The notes under the pieces were generated by a model that saw only the letters and a list, made by a program, of their open reading frames with translations, was not told the DNA's origin and did not search any database. From assembly GCF_016863635.1 (NCBI RefSeq), contig NZ_BOPG01000014.1, forward strand, positions 20,166 to 84,165: a stretch of DNA of 64,000 nucleotides, in the 5' to 3' direction. Within the stretch, counting starts at the first letter, position 1. Each line of letters starts with the position of its first letter. This document shows positions 9,886 through 18,521 of this stretch, piece by piece. The position numbers and the translations under genes are program-made. The DNA comes from Virgisporangium aurantiacum. GTDB lineage: Bacteria; Actinomycetota; Actinomycetes; Mycobacteriales; Micromonosporaceae.

Positions 9886-11295
9886 TCAGTCGGAGGCAAT
9901 CTTGTCCGCCCCGCCGACGATCGACTCCAGTTTCTTCTGGTACTCCGACGCGGCCGCCGCCGGTGCCGTGCCGGTCACCACCGACAGCGTCGCCTGCTGC
10001 AACGCCTGCGACACCCGCGGGTACTCGGCGAAGCCGGGCCGGAACGCCGTCAGCGGCAGCACCTTCTGGGCGATGAACGTCAACAGCGGATCGTTCTTCA
10101 GGATCTCGTCGTTGACGTCCTGCCGCTGGGTGAGCCGGGGCGAGGTGCCGACCTGCGCGACCGTCGCCTCCTTGGAGTTCATGAACTGCAGCAGTTCCCA
10201 GGCCTGGCGCGGGTACTTGGTGGCCGGGTTCAGTACCCGTCCGGCGCCGCCGGACATCGACACGAAGTCCTGTCCGCGGACGCCGCCACCGGCCTTGGTG
10301 GCCGGAATCAGCGCGTAGCCGACGTTCTCGTTGCGGTCGGCCATCTTCGCGATGCCCTTGGTCGGCTCGACGACGCTGCGCCAGAAGTAGTCGCCCTCGA
10401 GGAGGATCGCGATCTTCCCCTCGGCGAACGCCTGGAACGACTTGTCCCGACCCTTGGCGTCCTGCTGCAGCACCGGATCGCCGAGCCCGCCGCCGTAGAC
10501 CCGTTGGTACAGGCCGAAAACGTCGCGGACGGCCGCGCTGTTGCCCTGCCACTTGCCGTCGGCCCAGATCTGCTTGCCGGTGCCGACGAGCAACGGCAGC
10601 ACGCCCTGCATCGTGGTCGCCTCGCCCATCGCCGTGCCGGCGTTGAGCTGGATCGGCGTCACGCCGGGCGCGGCGGTCTTGATGGTCTGCGCCGCGGTGA
10701 TGATCTCGTCCCACGACTTCGGCTGCCAGTCACGCGGCAGGCCGGCCTTGGCCAGCAACGTGCGGTTGAAGTAGATGACGCGGCCGTCGGTGCCTTCCGG
10801 GACGCCGTACCGCTTGTCCTTGTAGGACATGTTGCCCTGCACGGGTTGCGGGATCTGCTTCCACCCGTCCCACCCGTCGACGACGTCGGCGCCCACGAGA
10901 TCGTTGAGCGGCTTGATGTAACCGGCGTCGGCGAACTCACCGACCCAGATGCCGTCGAGGGAGTAGATGTCGGCGCCGCTGCCCGTCTTCAGGTCCAGCG
11001 CGATCTTGCTCTTGTAGTCCTCGTCGCCGGCGCCGGACGGCTGGAACTCGACCTTCGCCGTGCGTCCCTTGGCCTTCTGGGCCTCGATGAACTTGGGGAT
11101 CACCCAGTTCTCGATCCACTCGGCACCGGCGGCGTTCTTGCCACCGGCGATCGCGTTGGCCGCGATCGTGAGGCTGAACTCCTTGGCGTCGGCGTTCTTG
11201 GCGGTATCGGGCTCGTCGTCGCTGCCGAGGCACGCGGACGTGGCGGAGGCGGCGAGCAGGACGGCGGCGAGCGCGGGCAGGATGCGTCGATGCAT
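9886..11295 (-). CDS. Extracellular solute-binding lipoprotein (family 1)
   Basis: 469 residues from the ATG at 11295, which has GGAGGAA five bases upstream; the longer frame to 11364 is rejected. The signal sequence ends in a lipobox (SATSAC, Cys about residue 22), so the mature protein is lipid-anchored outside the membrane. The body shows family 1 (MalE/UgpB-like) features: DLKTGSGADIYSLDG, the GVPEGTDGRVIYFNR segment and several Trp residues suited to sugar stacking. It is the first gene of the importer operon and defines the substrate, which cannot be read from sequence. The hairpin after its stop probably keeps it more abundant than the permeases. Confidence 0.9.
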   Translation of the reverse strand: MHRRILPALAAVLLAASATSACLGSDDEPDTAKNADAKEFSLTIAANAIAGGKNAAGAEWIENWVIPKFIEAQKAKGRTAKVEFQPSGAGDEDYKSKIALDLKTGSGADIYSLDGIWVGEFADAGYIKPLNDLVGADVVDGWDGWKQIPQPVQGNMSYKDKRYGVPEGTDGRVIYFNRTLLAKAGLPRDWQPKSWDEIITAAQTIKTAAPGVTPIQLNAGTAMGEATTMQGVLPLLVGTGKQIWADGKWQGNSAAVRDVFGLYQRVYGGGLGDPVLQQDAKGRDKSFQAFAEGKIAILLEGDYFWRSVVEPTKGIAKMADRNENVGYALIPATKAGGGVRGQDFVSMSGGAGRVLNPATKYPRQAWELLQFMNSKEATVAQVGTSPRLTQRQDVNDEILKNDPLLTFIAQKVLPLTAFRPGFAEYPRVSQALQQATLSVVTGTAPAAAASEYQKKLESIVGGADKIASD

Positions 11296-11590
11296 CGGTT
11301 CCTCCCCGAAGGAAACGGCGGGTGCGCGTACCCGACCTTGGCACGGGCGCAGGGCCGTGTCCATTCGAGAAGATCACTGAATGACGACGATTTGGCGGTT
11401 ATCGATGCGTCGCCAACGCTGAAGCGGCGGCGCCCTTCCCCGACGCCACCGCTTACCTAGAGGATACGTACGTTCACTATTAGCAACAACGATGCCGGGC
11501 GATGTCGGCACAGAACCGTGCAAGGCGTCGGGTAGCCACCTGGCTGGCTCCGGCGGCACGGCGCCATGATCCGGGGATTACCGTAGGGCC
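11296..11590. other. Divergent intergenic region
   Basis: 295 bases between the lipoprotein gene (minus) and the LLM oxidoreductase (plus), where promoters for both must lie. An ACGTACGT palindrome sits at about 11466-11473 in a locally A/T-richer stretch. No LacI-type operator matching a known consensus was recognised. Confidence 0.5.
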
Positions 11591-12487
11591 ATGCGGATCG
11601 GGTTCGGGTTGCCTGTCGCCGGGGTCTGGGCGACACCGGAGAACGTCGTGCGCTTCGCCCAGCGGGCGGAGGCATTGGGGTACGGGTCGTTGTGGACGTT
11701 CCAGCGGCTGCTCGTCGACGCCGGCGAACCGCCACCGCCGAACTACCGTAGCGTCCTGGATCCGTTGCTGGCGTTGACGTTCGCGGCCGCGCACACCACC
11801 CGCATCCGGCTCGGTGTCGCGGTCATCAACCTGCCGTTCCTGTCGCCCGCCTACCTGGCGAAGCAGGCGACCACCCTCGACGTCCTCTCCGCCGGACGGC
11901 TCGACCTCGGGCTCGGCACCGGCCACTCGGAGTCCGAGTTCGTCGCCACCGGCGGTTCGATGGAGCGCCGGGGTGCCCGCGCCGACGAGTACATCCAGGT
12001 GCTGCGCACGCTGTGGACCGACGAGGTAAGCGCTTTCCGCGGCGAGTTCTACACCGTTCCGCCCAGCCGCATGGATCCCCGGCCGGTGCAGCGGCCGGGC
12101 CCGCAGATCCTCGTGGGCGGCTCCGCGAAGGCCGCCCTGCGGCGGGCCGGCCGCCTCGGCGACGGCTGGGTCAGCCGCAGCGCCACCGACCTGTCGTCGA
12201 TCGCCGGCGACGTCGCGATCGTCCGCGAGGCCGCCGCCGAGGCGGGCCGCGACCCGGCGGCGCTGCGCGTCGTGTCGCGGGGCGTGGTGCGGCTGGGCGA
12301 GAAGACCGACGCTCCGCTGTCCGGGACGCCGGAACAGGTGCGCGCCGGCACCGAGTGGCTCGCGTCGCAGGGCGTCACCGAGGTCTTCTACGACCTGAAC
12401 TGGGACCCGCGGATCGGATCCCCCGACGCCGACCCGGTCGAGGCCGTCGAACGCGCCGAGGAGATCCTGGAAACGCTGGCTCCCTAG
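11591..12487 (+). CDS. LLM-class F420-dependent oxidoreductase
   Basis: 298 residues. The N-terminus MRIGFGLPVAG and the TIM-barrel pattern (FAQRAEALGYGSLWTFQRL, IRLGVAVINLPFLSP, LDLGLGTGHSESEF, PQILVGGSA) identify the luciferase-like F420-dependent family common in actinobacteria. Such enzymes use F420H2/F420 for hydride transfer on diverse substrates; this one is unassigned. The stop codon overlaps the stop of the opposing VOC gene within a shared CTAG. A palindrome copy at 12025-12038 encodes VSAF near residue 147. Confidence 0.88.
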   Translation: MRIGFGLPVAGVWATPENVVRFAQRAEALGYGSLWTFQRLLVDAGEPPPPNYRSVLDPLLALTFAAAHTTRIRLGVAVINLPFLSPAYLAKQATTLDVLSAGRLDLGLGTGHSESEFVATGGSMERRGARADEYIQVLRTLWTDEVSAFRGEFYTVPPSRMDPRPVQRPGPQILVGGSAKAALRRAGRLGDGWVSRSATDLSSIAGDVAIVREAAAEAGRDPAALRVVSRGVVRLGEKTDAPLSGTPEQVRAGTEWLASQGVTEVFYDLNWDPRIGSPDADPVEAVERAEEILETLAP

Positions 12488-12999
12488 AGGAGTTCGGTGC
12501 CCTCGAAGCGGCCGAGCACCTCGCGGTACAACTCGATGCCGACCCCGTTCGGATCGCGGATGTAGAGGCTGTCCTCCACCCCGCGATCCGGACCGAGGTA
12601 CTCGACGCCCGCCTCGTCGAGCTTCGCCTTCGCCGCGGCGAACTGCTCCGGGCTCACCGACAGCGCCAGGTGCTGCACGGCGCCGATGGTCTCGGTGAAC
12701 GGCGGGTGGTCGTGACCGGGGAAGTCGAAGAACCCCAGAAGATTGCGGTTTCCCAGGTCGAAGAAGAAGTGGCTGGACCCGGCGTAGTCGCGGTTCTCCA
12801 CCAGTTCCACCAGCGGGAAACCGAGGAACTCCTGGTAGAACTCGATCGTCTCCGTCACGTCGCGGCAGATCAGGGCCGCGTGGTGGATCCCCCGCGTCGT
12901 GGGCGGGGTCCGTTCGGTGCGGGGACGGAGGTAACGCTCGCGGATCTCGTCGCGGCGCTGCCGTACGGCGGCGAGCTCCTCGCCCTGTGGCTGCGGCAT
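12484..12999 (-). CDS. VOC-family (glyoxalase/dioxygenase-fold) protein
   Basis: 171 residues. After about 35 charged residues the VOC fold starts with GIHHAALICRDVTETIEFYQEFLGFPLVE. A second betaalphabetabetabeta unit starts at GAVQHLALSVSPEQF and ends in IRDPNGVGIELYRE. Candidate metal ligands are the His in GIHHAAL, the His in VQHLAL and the Glu in IELYRE. Members include glyoxalases, extradiol dioxygenases and bleomycin-type resistance proteins; no choice is possible here. It runs tail to tail with the LLM gene. Confidence 0.85.
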   Translation of the reverse strand: MPQPQGEELAAVRQRRDEIRERYLRPRTERTPPTTRGIHHAALICRDVTETIEFYQEFLGFPLVELVENRDYAGSSHFFFDLGNRNLLGFFDFPGHDHPPFTETIGAVQHLALSVSPEQFAAAKAKLDEAGVEYLGPDRGVEDSLYIRDPNGVGIELYREVLGRFEGTELL

Positions 13000-13036
13000 C
13001 TCCGTCCTCCTTCACCTAGTTGCGTCCACAAGTAAA

Positions 13037-13783
13037 CTACTCCCACCGGAACAGTCTCGACGCGGCCCAGAACGCGATCCCCGCGAAAGCCGCGAGGAAC
13101 ACCACCAGGATCCACTCGGGAGCGGTGCCCGCCCACGACTCCTGCACGGTGATGCGGAACGCGCCCAGCGGCGTGAAGTCGCCCGTCCGGCTCAGCCAGT
13201 CGGGCATCTGCTCCTTCGGCAGGTACGCGCCGGCGAAGAACAGCGACGGGAAGAACAGCAGGAACCCGTAGCCGCTGCCGCCCCGCGCGGTCCGCGCCAC
13301 CGCGGCCACCAGCATGCTGAGCCCGAACATCGCGGCGAGGCCGAACACGTACGACGCGATGAACCCGGGCAGGTGCTGCGGCGGCTTCATGTCGACGGCG
13401 AGCACGCCGACCACGAGCGTGAGCACCAGCGCCGCCAGCGACAGCGCCACGTGCACCGACAGGTACGCGAACAGCAGGGCGCTCGGCCTCGCCGGCGTCG
13501 TCGACAACCGTTTCAGGATTCCCCTTTCCCGGTAGGTGGCGAAGTAGGTCGGCAGCACGGTGAGCGCGAGCGCCGCCACCGCCAGCGTCGCCGCGAGCGC
13601 CGGCAGGGCCGAGTCGACGGCGCGGGCGCCGCCGAAGTTCGGGTCGGGCACCCGGCTGCTCGCCGGCAACCCGAACGCCAGCACCAGCGCCGTGGGGAGC
13701 ACCAGCGCGAGCGGGATCGTGATGAAGTCGCGCGCGGCGAGCTTGAACTCCATGAGGGTCAGCTGCCTGAGTCCGGTCGTCAT
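13037..13783 (-). CDS. ABC-2 type exporter permease
   Basis: 248 residues from the ATG at 13783, which overlaps the ATPase stop (ATGA). Six hydrophobic segments are visible, with the ABC2_membrane pattern: a short cytoplasmic start (LRQLTLMEFKLAARD), an RERGILKRLSTTP coupling loop, and the late FFAGAYLPKEQMPDWL segment typical of drug-resistance permeases. It pairs with the next gene upstream as a DrrAB-like exporter. The substrate is unknown. Confidence 0.9.
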   Translation of the reverse strand: MTTGLRQLTLMEFKLAARDFITIPLALVLPTALVLAFGLPASSRVPDPNFGGARAVDSALPALAATLAVAALALTVLPTYFATYRERGILKRLSTTPARPSALLFAYLSVHVALSLAALVLTLVVGVLAVDMKPPQHLPGFIASYVFGLAAMFGLSMLVAAVARTARGGSGYGFLLFFPSLFFAGAYLPKEQMPDWLSRTGDFTPLGAFRITVQESWAGTAPEWILVVFLAAFAGIAFWAASRLFRWE

Positions 13784-14502
13784 CGGTCGCTCCCAGTGGT
13801 CGTCAGGGTCACGTAGGCGTCTTCGAGAGAGGCGTCCGGGCCCGCGAGGGCCCGGATGCCGGCGGGCGTGTCGAGGGCGACCACCCGGCCGTTGTTGATC
13901 ACGGCGATGCGGTCGCACAACCGCTCCGCCTCGTCCATGTAGTGGGTCACGAGCAGCACGGTGACGCCGCGGTCGCGGATCTGCGACACCATCCGCCAGG
14001 TCTCCCTGCGGGCGTGCGGGTCGAGGCCGGTGGTCAGCTCGTCGAGGATCGCCACCTCGGGATTGCCGATCAGGGCGAGAGCGATGGAGACGCGCTGCTT
14101 CAGGCCGCCGGAGAGCTTGCCGTACGCGGTCTTCCGGTGGCCGTCGAGGCCGAAGTCGGCAAGCAGTCCCGCCGGGTCGGCGGGGTCGCGGTAGAACGAC
14201 GCGTACAGGGAAAGCGCTTCCCCCACCCGCATCTTGTCGGGCAGGTCGCCGCTCTGCAGTTGCACGCCGAGGCGGGTCCGGAGGGTGTCGCGCTCGCGGC
14301 GCGGGTCGAGGCCGAGCACCCGGATGGTTCCGGCGTCCGGCGTGCGGATGCCGGCGATGGACTCGACCGTCGTGGTCTTGCCGGCGCCGTTCGGGCCGAC
14401 GATGCCGAAGATCTCGCCCCGCTCGACCGAGAAGGAGACATCCTCGAGCACCCGCCGCGCGCCGTAGGCCTTACGGAGCTGGGAAACGTCGATGACTGGC
14501 AT
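13780..14502 (-). CDS. ABC-2 type exporter ATP-binding protein (DrrA-like)
   Basis: 240 residues from the ATG at 14502. Walker A is GPNGAGKTTT, the signature is LSGGLKQR, Walker B is VAILDELTTGLDP and the H-loop is VTHYMDEA. Walker B carries Asp-Glu-Leu rather than the usual Asp-Glu-Pro. The C-terminal extension beyond the H-loop (VVALDTPAGIRALAG...) is of the drug-exporter type. It is divergent from the response-regulator gene, with 100 bases between the start codons, so the two may share regulation. A palindrome copy (14209-14222) encodes GEALS. Confidence 0.92.
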   Translation of the reverse strand: MPVIDVSQLRKAYGARRVLEDVSFSVERGEIFGIVGPNGAGKTTTVESIAGIRTPDAGTIRVLGLDPRRERDTLRTRLGVQLQSGDLPDKMRVGEALSLYASFYRDPADPAGLLADFGLDGHRKTAYGKLSGGLKQRVSIALALIGNPEVAILDELTTGLDPHARRETWRMVSQIRDRGVTVLLVTHYMDEAERLCDRIAVINNGRVVALDTPAGIRALAGPDASLEDAYVTLTTTGSDR

Positions 14503-14602
14503 GGGGAAAACGCTATGGATCACGCCGGCCCGCGGTAATGACGATGGATACCCACCCGGGTGTAGGTAACTACACCGGCGCCCTGGCCCTAGGCTCGCCC
14601 CC

Positions 14603-15256
14603 ATGCGGGTTGTGCTGGCCGAGGATCTGGCGATTCTTCGGGACGGGCTGCGCCATCTCCTGACCGCCCACGGCTTCGACGTGGTGGCGGCGGTGTCGAC
14701 CGGCCCCGAGTTGGCGGCCGCCCTCCCGAACCTCCAGCCCGATGTGGCCGTCGTCGACGTGCGACTGCCACCGACGCAGACCGACGAGGGCCTGCGGATA
14801 GCGCTTTCCGCGCGGCGGGAGCGGCCCGGGCTACCGGTGCTGGTGCTCTCGTCGCACGTCGAGCAGTTGTACGCCCGCGAGTTGCTCGCCGACGGTTCGG
14901 GCGGGGTCGGCTATCTGCTCAAGGACCGGGTGTTCAACTCCGAGCAGTTCGTCGACGCCGTGCGGCGGGTCGCCGCGGGCGGCACCGTGATGGACCCCGA
15001 GGTGATCGCGAAGCTGCTCGCCCGCAACTCCACCGACCAGCCGCTGGCAGCCCTGACCCCGCGCGAGCGGGAGGTGCTGGAGCAGATGGCCGAGGGCCGG
15101 TCGAACGCGGCGATCGGGCAGCGGCTGTTCCTGTCCGAGAGCGCGGTCGGCAAGCACACGGCCAGCATCTTCACCAAGCTCGGGCTCGCGCCGTCGGACG
15201 ACGACAACCGGCGGGTGCTGGCCGTGCTCGCCTACCTCGACGGGACGCGCTCCTAG
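14603..15256 (+). CDS. NarL/FixJ-type response regulator, orphan
   Basis: 217 residues. The receiver domain has the acidic pair (AED, residues 6-8), the phosphoacceptor Asp near residue 52 (VVDVRLPP) and the conserved Lys in LLKDRV. The C-terminal LuxR helix-turn-helix begins LTPREREVLEQMAEGRSNAAIGQRLFLSESAVGKH. No histidine kinase is adjacent, so its partner is encoded elsewhere. It is divergent from the ABC exporter operon, which it may control. A near copy of the palindrome lies at 14796-14809. Confidence 0.93.
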   Translation: MRVVLAEDLAILRDGLRHLLTAHGFDVVAAVSTGPELAAALPNLQPDVAVVDVRLPPTQTDEGLRIALSARRERPGLPVLVLSSHVEQLYARELLADGSGGVGYLLKDRVFNSEQFVDAVRRVAAGGTVMDPEVIAKLLARNSTDQPLAALTPREREVLEQMAEGRSNAAIGQRLFLSESAVGKHTASIFTKLGLAPSDDDNRRVLAVLAYLDGTRS

Positions 15257-15313
15257 ACACAACGGCGCGGGATTTCCGTAGCCGGGCGGCGCCGCGCCCG
15301 TCTCATAAGCTTT

Positions 15314-16207
15314 TCAGCGGTGATAGAGATCGATCTCCTGGAGGATCTTGTCCAGGATCTCCACCGTGCGGGTGGGCGACTCGGCCTCGATGCACAGCTG
15401 TTCCATCGCGAGGGCGTACTGGTCGCGGTCTTCCGGCTTGTCGAGGTAGAGCGCGCTCGTGAGCTGCTCGACGTAGACCACGTCGGGCAGTTCCTCCTCG
15501 GGGAAGCGCAGCATCGTGAACGCGCCGCCGGCACCGGCGTGGCCGCCGGCGTGGAACGGGATGACCTGCAGCCGCACGTGCGACATCTGTGCCACCTCGA
15601 TGAGGTACTCGAGCTGGGCGCGCATCACGTCGCGGCCGCCGATCATCCGGCGCAGCGCGGCCTCGTCGACCACGAACCAGATCTCGGGCGGTGCGGTGCG
15701 GGTGAGCAGGCGCTTGCGGTCCATGCGGAGCTGGACGCGGCGCTCGATCTCCGCGTCGGAGGCGTCGCCGTGGCCGAGGCAGATGACGGCGCGGGCGTAG
15801 TCGGCGGTCTGGAGGAGACCCGGCACGAACTGCACCTCGTAGGTACGGATCATCTCCGCGGCCGACTCCAGGCCCATGTAGGACTGGAACCAGCTGGGCA
15901 TGACGTCGCCGTACCGGTGCCACCACCCGGGCGTGTTCGCCTCCCGGGCGAGGGACAGCAGCGCCGCACGCTCCTTTTCGTCGGTGACGCCGTACAGCGT
16001 GAGCAGGTCGGCGACGTCGCGCTCCTTGAAGCCGACGCGGCCAAGCTCGATACGGCTGATCTTGGACTCGGAGGCGCGGATCTCGTACCCGGCCGCTTCC
16101 CGGGTGACATTGTTCGCCTCGCGGAGCGTGCGGAGCTGGTTGCCCAGCAGAATACGCAGCACGGTCGGCCCACCGGCCGACCCAGGTTCCGGCTGGGCCG
16201 TCGTCAC
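15314..16207 (-). CDS. XRE-type HTH regulator with DUF5753 domain (Scr1 family)
   Basis: 297 residues. Residues about 20-75 form a helix-turn-helix (LRTLREANNVTREAAGYEIRASESKISRIELGR). The rest is the DUF5753 domain, with the hallmark FVPGLLQTADYARAV and the late LQVIPFHAGGHAG...FTMLRFPEE segment. In streptomycetes these proteins are usually encoded next to a DUF397 partner, as here, and influence development or antibiotic production. The DUF397 gene starts upstream on the same strand, 102 bases away. Confidence 0.93.
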   Translation of the reverse strand: MTTAQPEPGSAGGPTVLRILLGNQLRTLREANNVTREAAGYEIRASESKISRIELGRVGFKERDVADLLTLYGVTDEKERAALLSLAREANTPGWWHRYGDVMPSWFQSYMGLESAAEMIRTYEVQFVPGLLQTADYARAVICLGHGDASDAEIERRVQLRMDRKRLLTRTAPPEIWFVVDEAALRRMIGGRDVMRAQLEYLIEVAQMSHVRLQVIPFHAGGHAGAGGAFTMLRFPEEELPDVVYVEQLTSALYLDKPEDRDQYALAMEQLCIEAESPTRTVEILDKILQEIDLYHR

Positions 16208-16309
16208 GAAATACCTCCGGTTACTGAGAGGCGACCCGACGTCAGGCCGCTGCTCTCCCCCGTAGGCATGCTATGACCAATCGGTAACCGGCGAAACTGC
16301 CGGTTCAGG

Positions 16310-16549
16310 TCACGTGATCAGATCGTCGAAGTCCCCATCCTTCGCGCCGAGGATGAATGCCGCAATCTCCGCGGGTGTGTAGATCAGCGCGGGACCCTCC
16401 GGATCACGGGAGTTCCGCACCGCGACACCCCTGCCGTCGGGAAGCTCGGCAACTTCGACGCAGTTGCCGCTCGGGTTGCTCCGACGACTCTTCCGCCAGG
16501 CCAGGACGGGTAAATCACTGGCCGACGATCTCACACTCACTTCGCTCAT
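16310..16549 (-). CDS. DUF397 protein, partner of the DUF5753 regulator
   Basis: 79 residues. The DUF397 signature is clear: AWRKSRRSNPSGNCVEVAELPDGRGVAVRNSRDPEGPAL. The ending is IAAFILGAKDGDFD. These small proteins accompany HTH-DUF5753 regulators and are thought to bind them. Same strand and order as the regulator, so probably one unit. Confidence 0.93.
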   Translation of the reverse strand: MSEVSVRSSASDLPVLAWRKSRRSNPSGNCVEVAELPDGRGVAVRNSRDPEGPALIYTPAEIAAFILGAKDGDFDDLIT

Positions 16550-16830
16550 GTGTGTCTCTCTATGTCTCAGGCGGGACTGGGTGCTCTGTCGAGCGGTGAA
16601 TCCGTCATCTGCACGTGCATCCGCTCTTGCGCCTGCATGCGACGCGGAGGATGATATCGCACAGGGAGTGAGGATCGGCCAGGCACAGACATGCTCAATG
16701 ACGACTTATGAGGCCGAAAGGGTTGCTCTTCATCCAGACGGGTGACCAACCGAAACTCCCCGCTACTTCCCCAGCTACATAGCGCAAAACTTCCCCACCC
16801 GGACGGCACGCAGGCGGGAGGCAACCAGGC
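16550..16830. other. Intergenic region, divergent promoters
   Basis: 281 bases between the DUF397 gene (minus) and the small plus-strand gene at 16831. It is less GC-rich than the flanking genes, as expected of a promoter region. No further coding frame with a convincing start was found. Confidence 0.5.
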
Positions 16831-17094
16831 ATGCCGGTCCCCACGATCGACCCAGAACTCCGCGATCCAGCAGATGTGGCGCCTACCGACAGTTACCAGC
16901 GCTTCGACCCGGTCTGGGTCTTCCGCGGCGGCAACTGGCGGGCGGGAGTGATCGAAGCCGCGTCCGCACGCGCCGCGATGGTCACGTATCGCCCGAGCGA
17001 CTCCCGTGGCACGGGCGTCGATACGTTGACCGCGCGGTTCGTTCTCGCCCGTGCTGATCGGGACCCCCTGCTCGATCGCGTCACCACCTCGTAG
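16831..17094 (+). CDS. Small conserved-looking hypothetical protein
   Basis: 87 residues. The centre reads YQRFDPVWVFRGGNWRAGVIEAASARAAMVTYRPSD, a compact beta-rich pattern resembling small SH3-like barrels. The end is charged. The function is unknown. It is the first of three short plus-strand genes divergent from the DUF397/DUF5753 pair, an arrangement worth comparing between genomes. Confidence 0.6.
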   Translation: MPVPTIDPELRDPADVAPTDSYQRFDPVWVFRGGNWRAGVIEAASARAAMVTYRPSDSRGTGVDTLTARFVLARADRDPLLDRVTTS

Positions 17095-17145
17095 TACGCA
17101 CCACGGCACCGTCCCGCCCGCTTCAACCCCCTCGAAAGGTTCGCC

Positions 17146-17313
17146 ATGATCGCCATGGTCGGCCTGCTGGCGCTCCTCACCGGCGTCGCGATCGGCTGGT
17201 ACCTGCGTCGCATCAACTCGTGGTGCCCGCAGTGCGGCGACCACGTCACCTGCGCCAGTTGTGGCGAACGACCGATCTTGTCCATCCCGGCAAGGTCGTG
17301 GCGGGGTCGCTGA
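17146..17313 (+). CDS. 55-aa membrane-anchored zinc-ribbon-like protein
   Basis: This ORF is short but well formed. An ATG at 17146 follows a GAAAGG-type ribosome site. The first 20 residues form one hydrophobic segment (MIAMVGLLALLTGVAIGWYL). It continues RRINSWCPQCGDHVTCASCGE, with two CxxC pairs spaced as in a zinc ribbon, then a basic tail. The product would be a single-pass protein with a cytoplasmic metal knuckle. No family is recognised. Confidence 0.55.
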   Translation: MIAMVGLLALLTGVAIGWYLRRINSWCPQCGDHVTCASCGERPILSIPARSWRGR

Positions 17314-17371
17314 CGAATGCCGGCCACCCCCGGCCGGCCTGATGGGAGGGCCCTGATGGGAGGGCGCAGCG

Positions 17372-17641
17372 ATGGACGCTGACCGCGAGCGTGCGTACAA
17401 CGGGGTCGGCCGGCGGGCCGCGCAGAACTTCGACACGGCCTACCGGTCCCGCTGGACGGTCAACGCGGCCGGCGGACGCCGCCTGCCGGCGTTCCCGGTG
17501 GAACTGCCTCCGGTGGAGAGGCGGTCGGCGGTGCCTCCCGCCGGGCGTCTCGATCTGGGTCCGCTGATGCGGCTGGCTCAGGAGGCGTGCTGGGCACGGT
17601 TCTTCAATCGGCCTCGGCATTCGGCCATTGCGGATGCCTAG
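17372..17641 (+). CDS. Small hypothetical protein
   Basis: 89 residues, basic and proline-rich in the middle, ending LMRLAQEACWARFFNRPRHSAIADA. No domain is recognised. It is supported by position (third in a row of short plus-strand ORFs) and by codon use, not by homology. Confidence 0.45.
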   Translation: MDADRERAYNGVGRRAAQNFDTAYRSRWTVNAAGGRRLPAFPVELPPVERRSAVPPAGRLDLGPLMRLAQEACWARFFNRPRHSAIADA

Positions 17642-17765
17642 GGACTGGTAGCTACGGTCCGCCGCGTCGGTCAGGGCCAGATCGGCGCGGCGGACCGGAC
17701 CTGCTCGGCCTTCTCAGCGGACGCTGGCGTCTGACCCGCGCCGGCGCCCGCTGCTTTGGCGATCC

Positions 17766-18521
17766 TCAGCGGGCGCCGCCGTTCACGTACAGGGTCTGGC
17801 CGCTCACGTAGGACGCGTCGTCGCTGGCGAGGAACGCGATCACCGACGCCACCTCCTCCGGCTGGCCGACCCGGCGTAGCGGAGTGCTCGCCGCGACGTG
17901 CTTCTGGTGCTCCTCCGGCGTCGCGCCGACGCGTTCGGCGGTGGCGGCGGTCATCGCGGTGGCGATGTAGCCGGGTGCCACGGCGTTGACGTTGATGTTG
18001 AATTGCCCGAGTTCGATCGCCAGCGTCGCGGTCAGCCCCTGAACGCCGGCCTTGGCGGCCGCGTAGTTGACCTGTCCGCGGTTGCCCAGCGCAGACCGGC
18101 TGCTCAGGTTGACGATCTTGCCGTAGCGCTGCTCCACCATGTACTTCTGCACCGCCTGGCAGCACAGGAACATGCTGGTCAGGTTCGTGGTGAGCACGGC
18201 GTTCCAGTCTGCCTCGGGCATCTTGAACAGCATGTTGTCGCGGGTGATGCCGGCGTTGTTGACCAGGATGTCGACGCGTCCCCACGTCTCGAAGACCTGC
18301 CCGGCCATCGCGGTGACGGCGTCCGCGTCGGTCACGTCGCAGCCGATCGCGAGCGCGCGGCCGCCGTCAGATGTGATCTTTTCCACGATCGACGCCGAAC
18401 GATCCGCTGTGAGATCGACCACTGCGACGCGCGCACCGCCCTGTGCGAGCATCGCCGCGGTGGCGGCGCCGATTCCCTGTGCGCCACCGGTGACGACGGC
18501 AACCCGGTCGGTGAACCTCAC
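17766..18521 (-). CDS. SDR-family 3-oxoacyl reductase / 3-hydroxyacyl-CoA dehydrogenase (FabG-like)
   Basis: 251 residues from a GTG at 18521 that overlaps the acyl-CoA dehydrogenase stop (GTGA). Cofactor motif TGGAQGIG, then CDVTD, NNAG, and the catalytic Ser-Tyr-Lys set in VNLSSRSALGNRGQVNYAAAK. The C-terminus ends YVSGQTLYVNGG. Translational coupling to an acyl-CoA dehydrogenase points to the 3-hydroxyacyl-CoA step of a beta-oxidation route rather than fatty-acid synthesis. Confidence 0.9.
   Translation of the reverse strand: MRFTDRVAVVTGGAQGIGAATAAMLAQGGARVAVVDLTADRSASIVEKITSDGGRALAIGCDVTDADAVTAMAGQVFETWGRVDILVNNAGITRDNMLFKMPEADWNAVLTTNLTSMFLCCQAVQKYMVEQRYGKIVNLSSRSALGNRGQVNYAAAKAGVQGLTATLAIELGQFNINVNAVAPGYIATAMTAATAERVGATPEEHQKHVAASTPLRRVGQPEEVASVIAFLASDDASYVSGQTLYVNGGAR

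Noticed and set aside
9732..9899. Long N-terminal extension of the first permease (TTG at 9899)
   Set aside because: It would translate through a strong stem-loop and a low-complexity spacer without membrane or family features.
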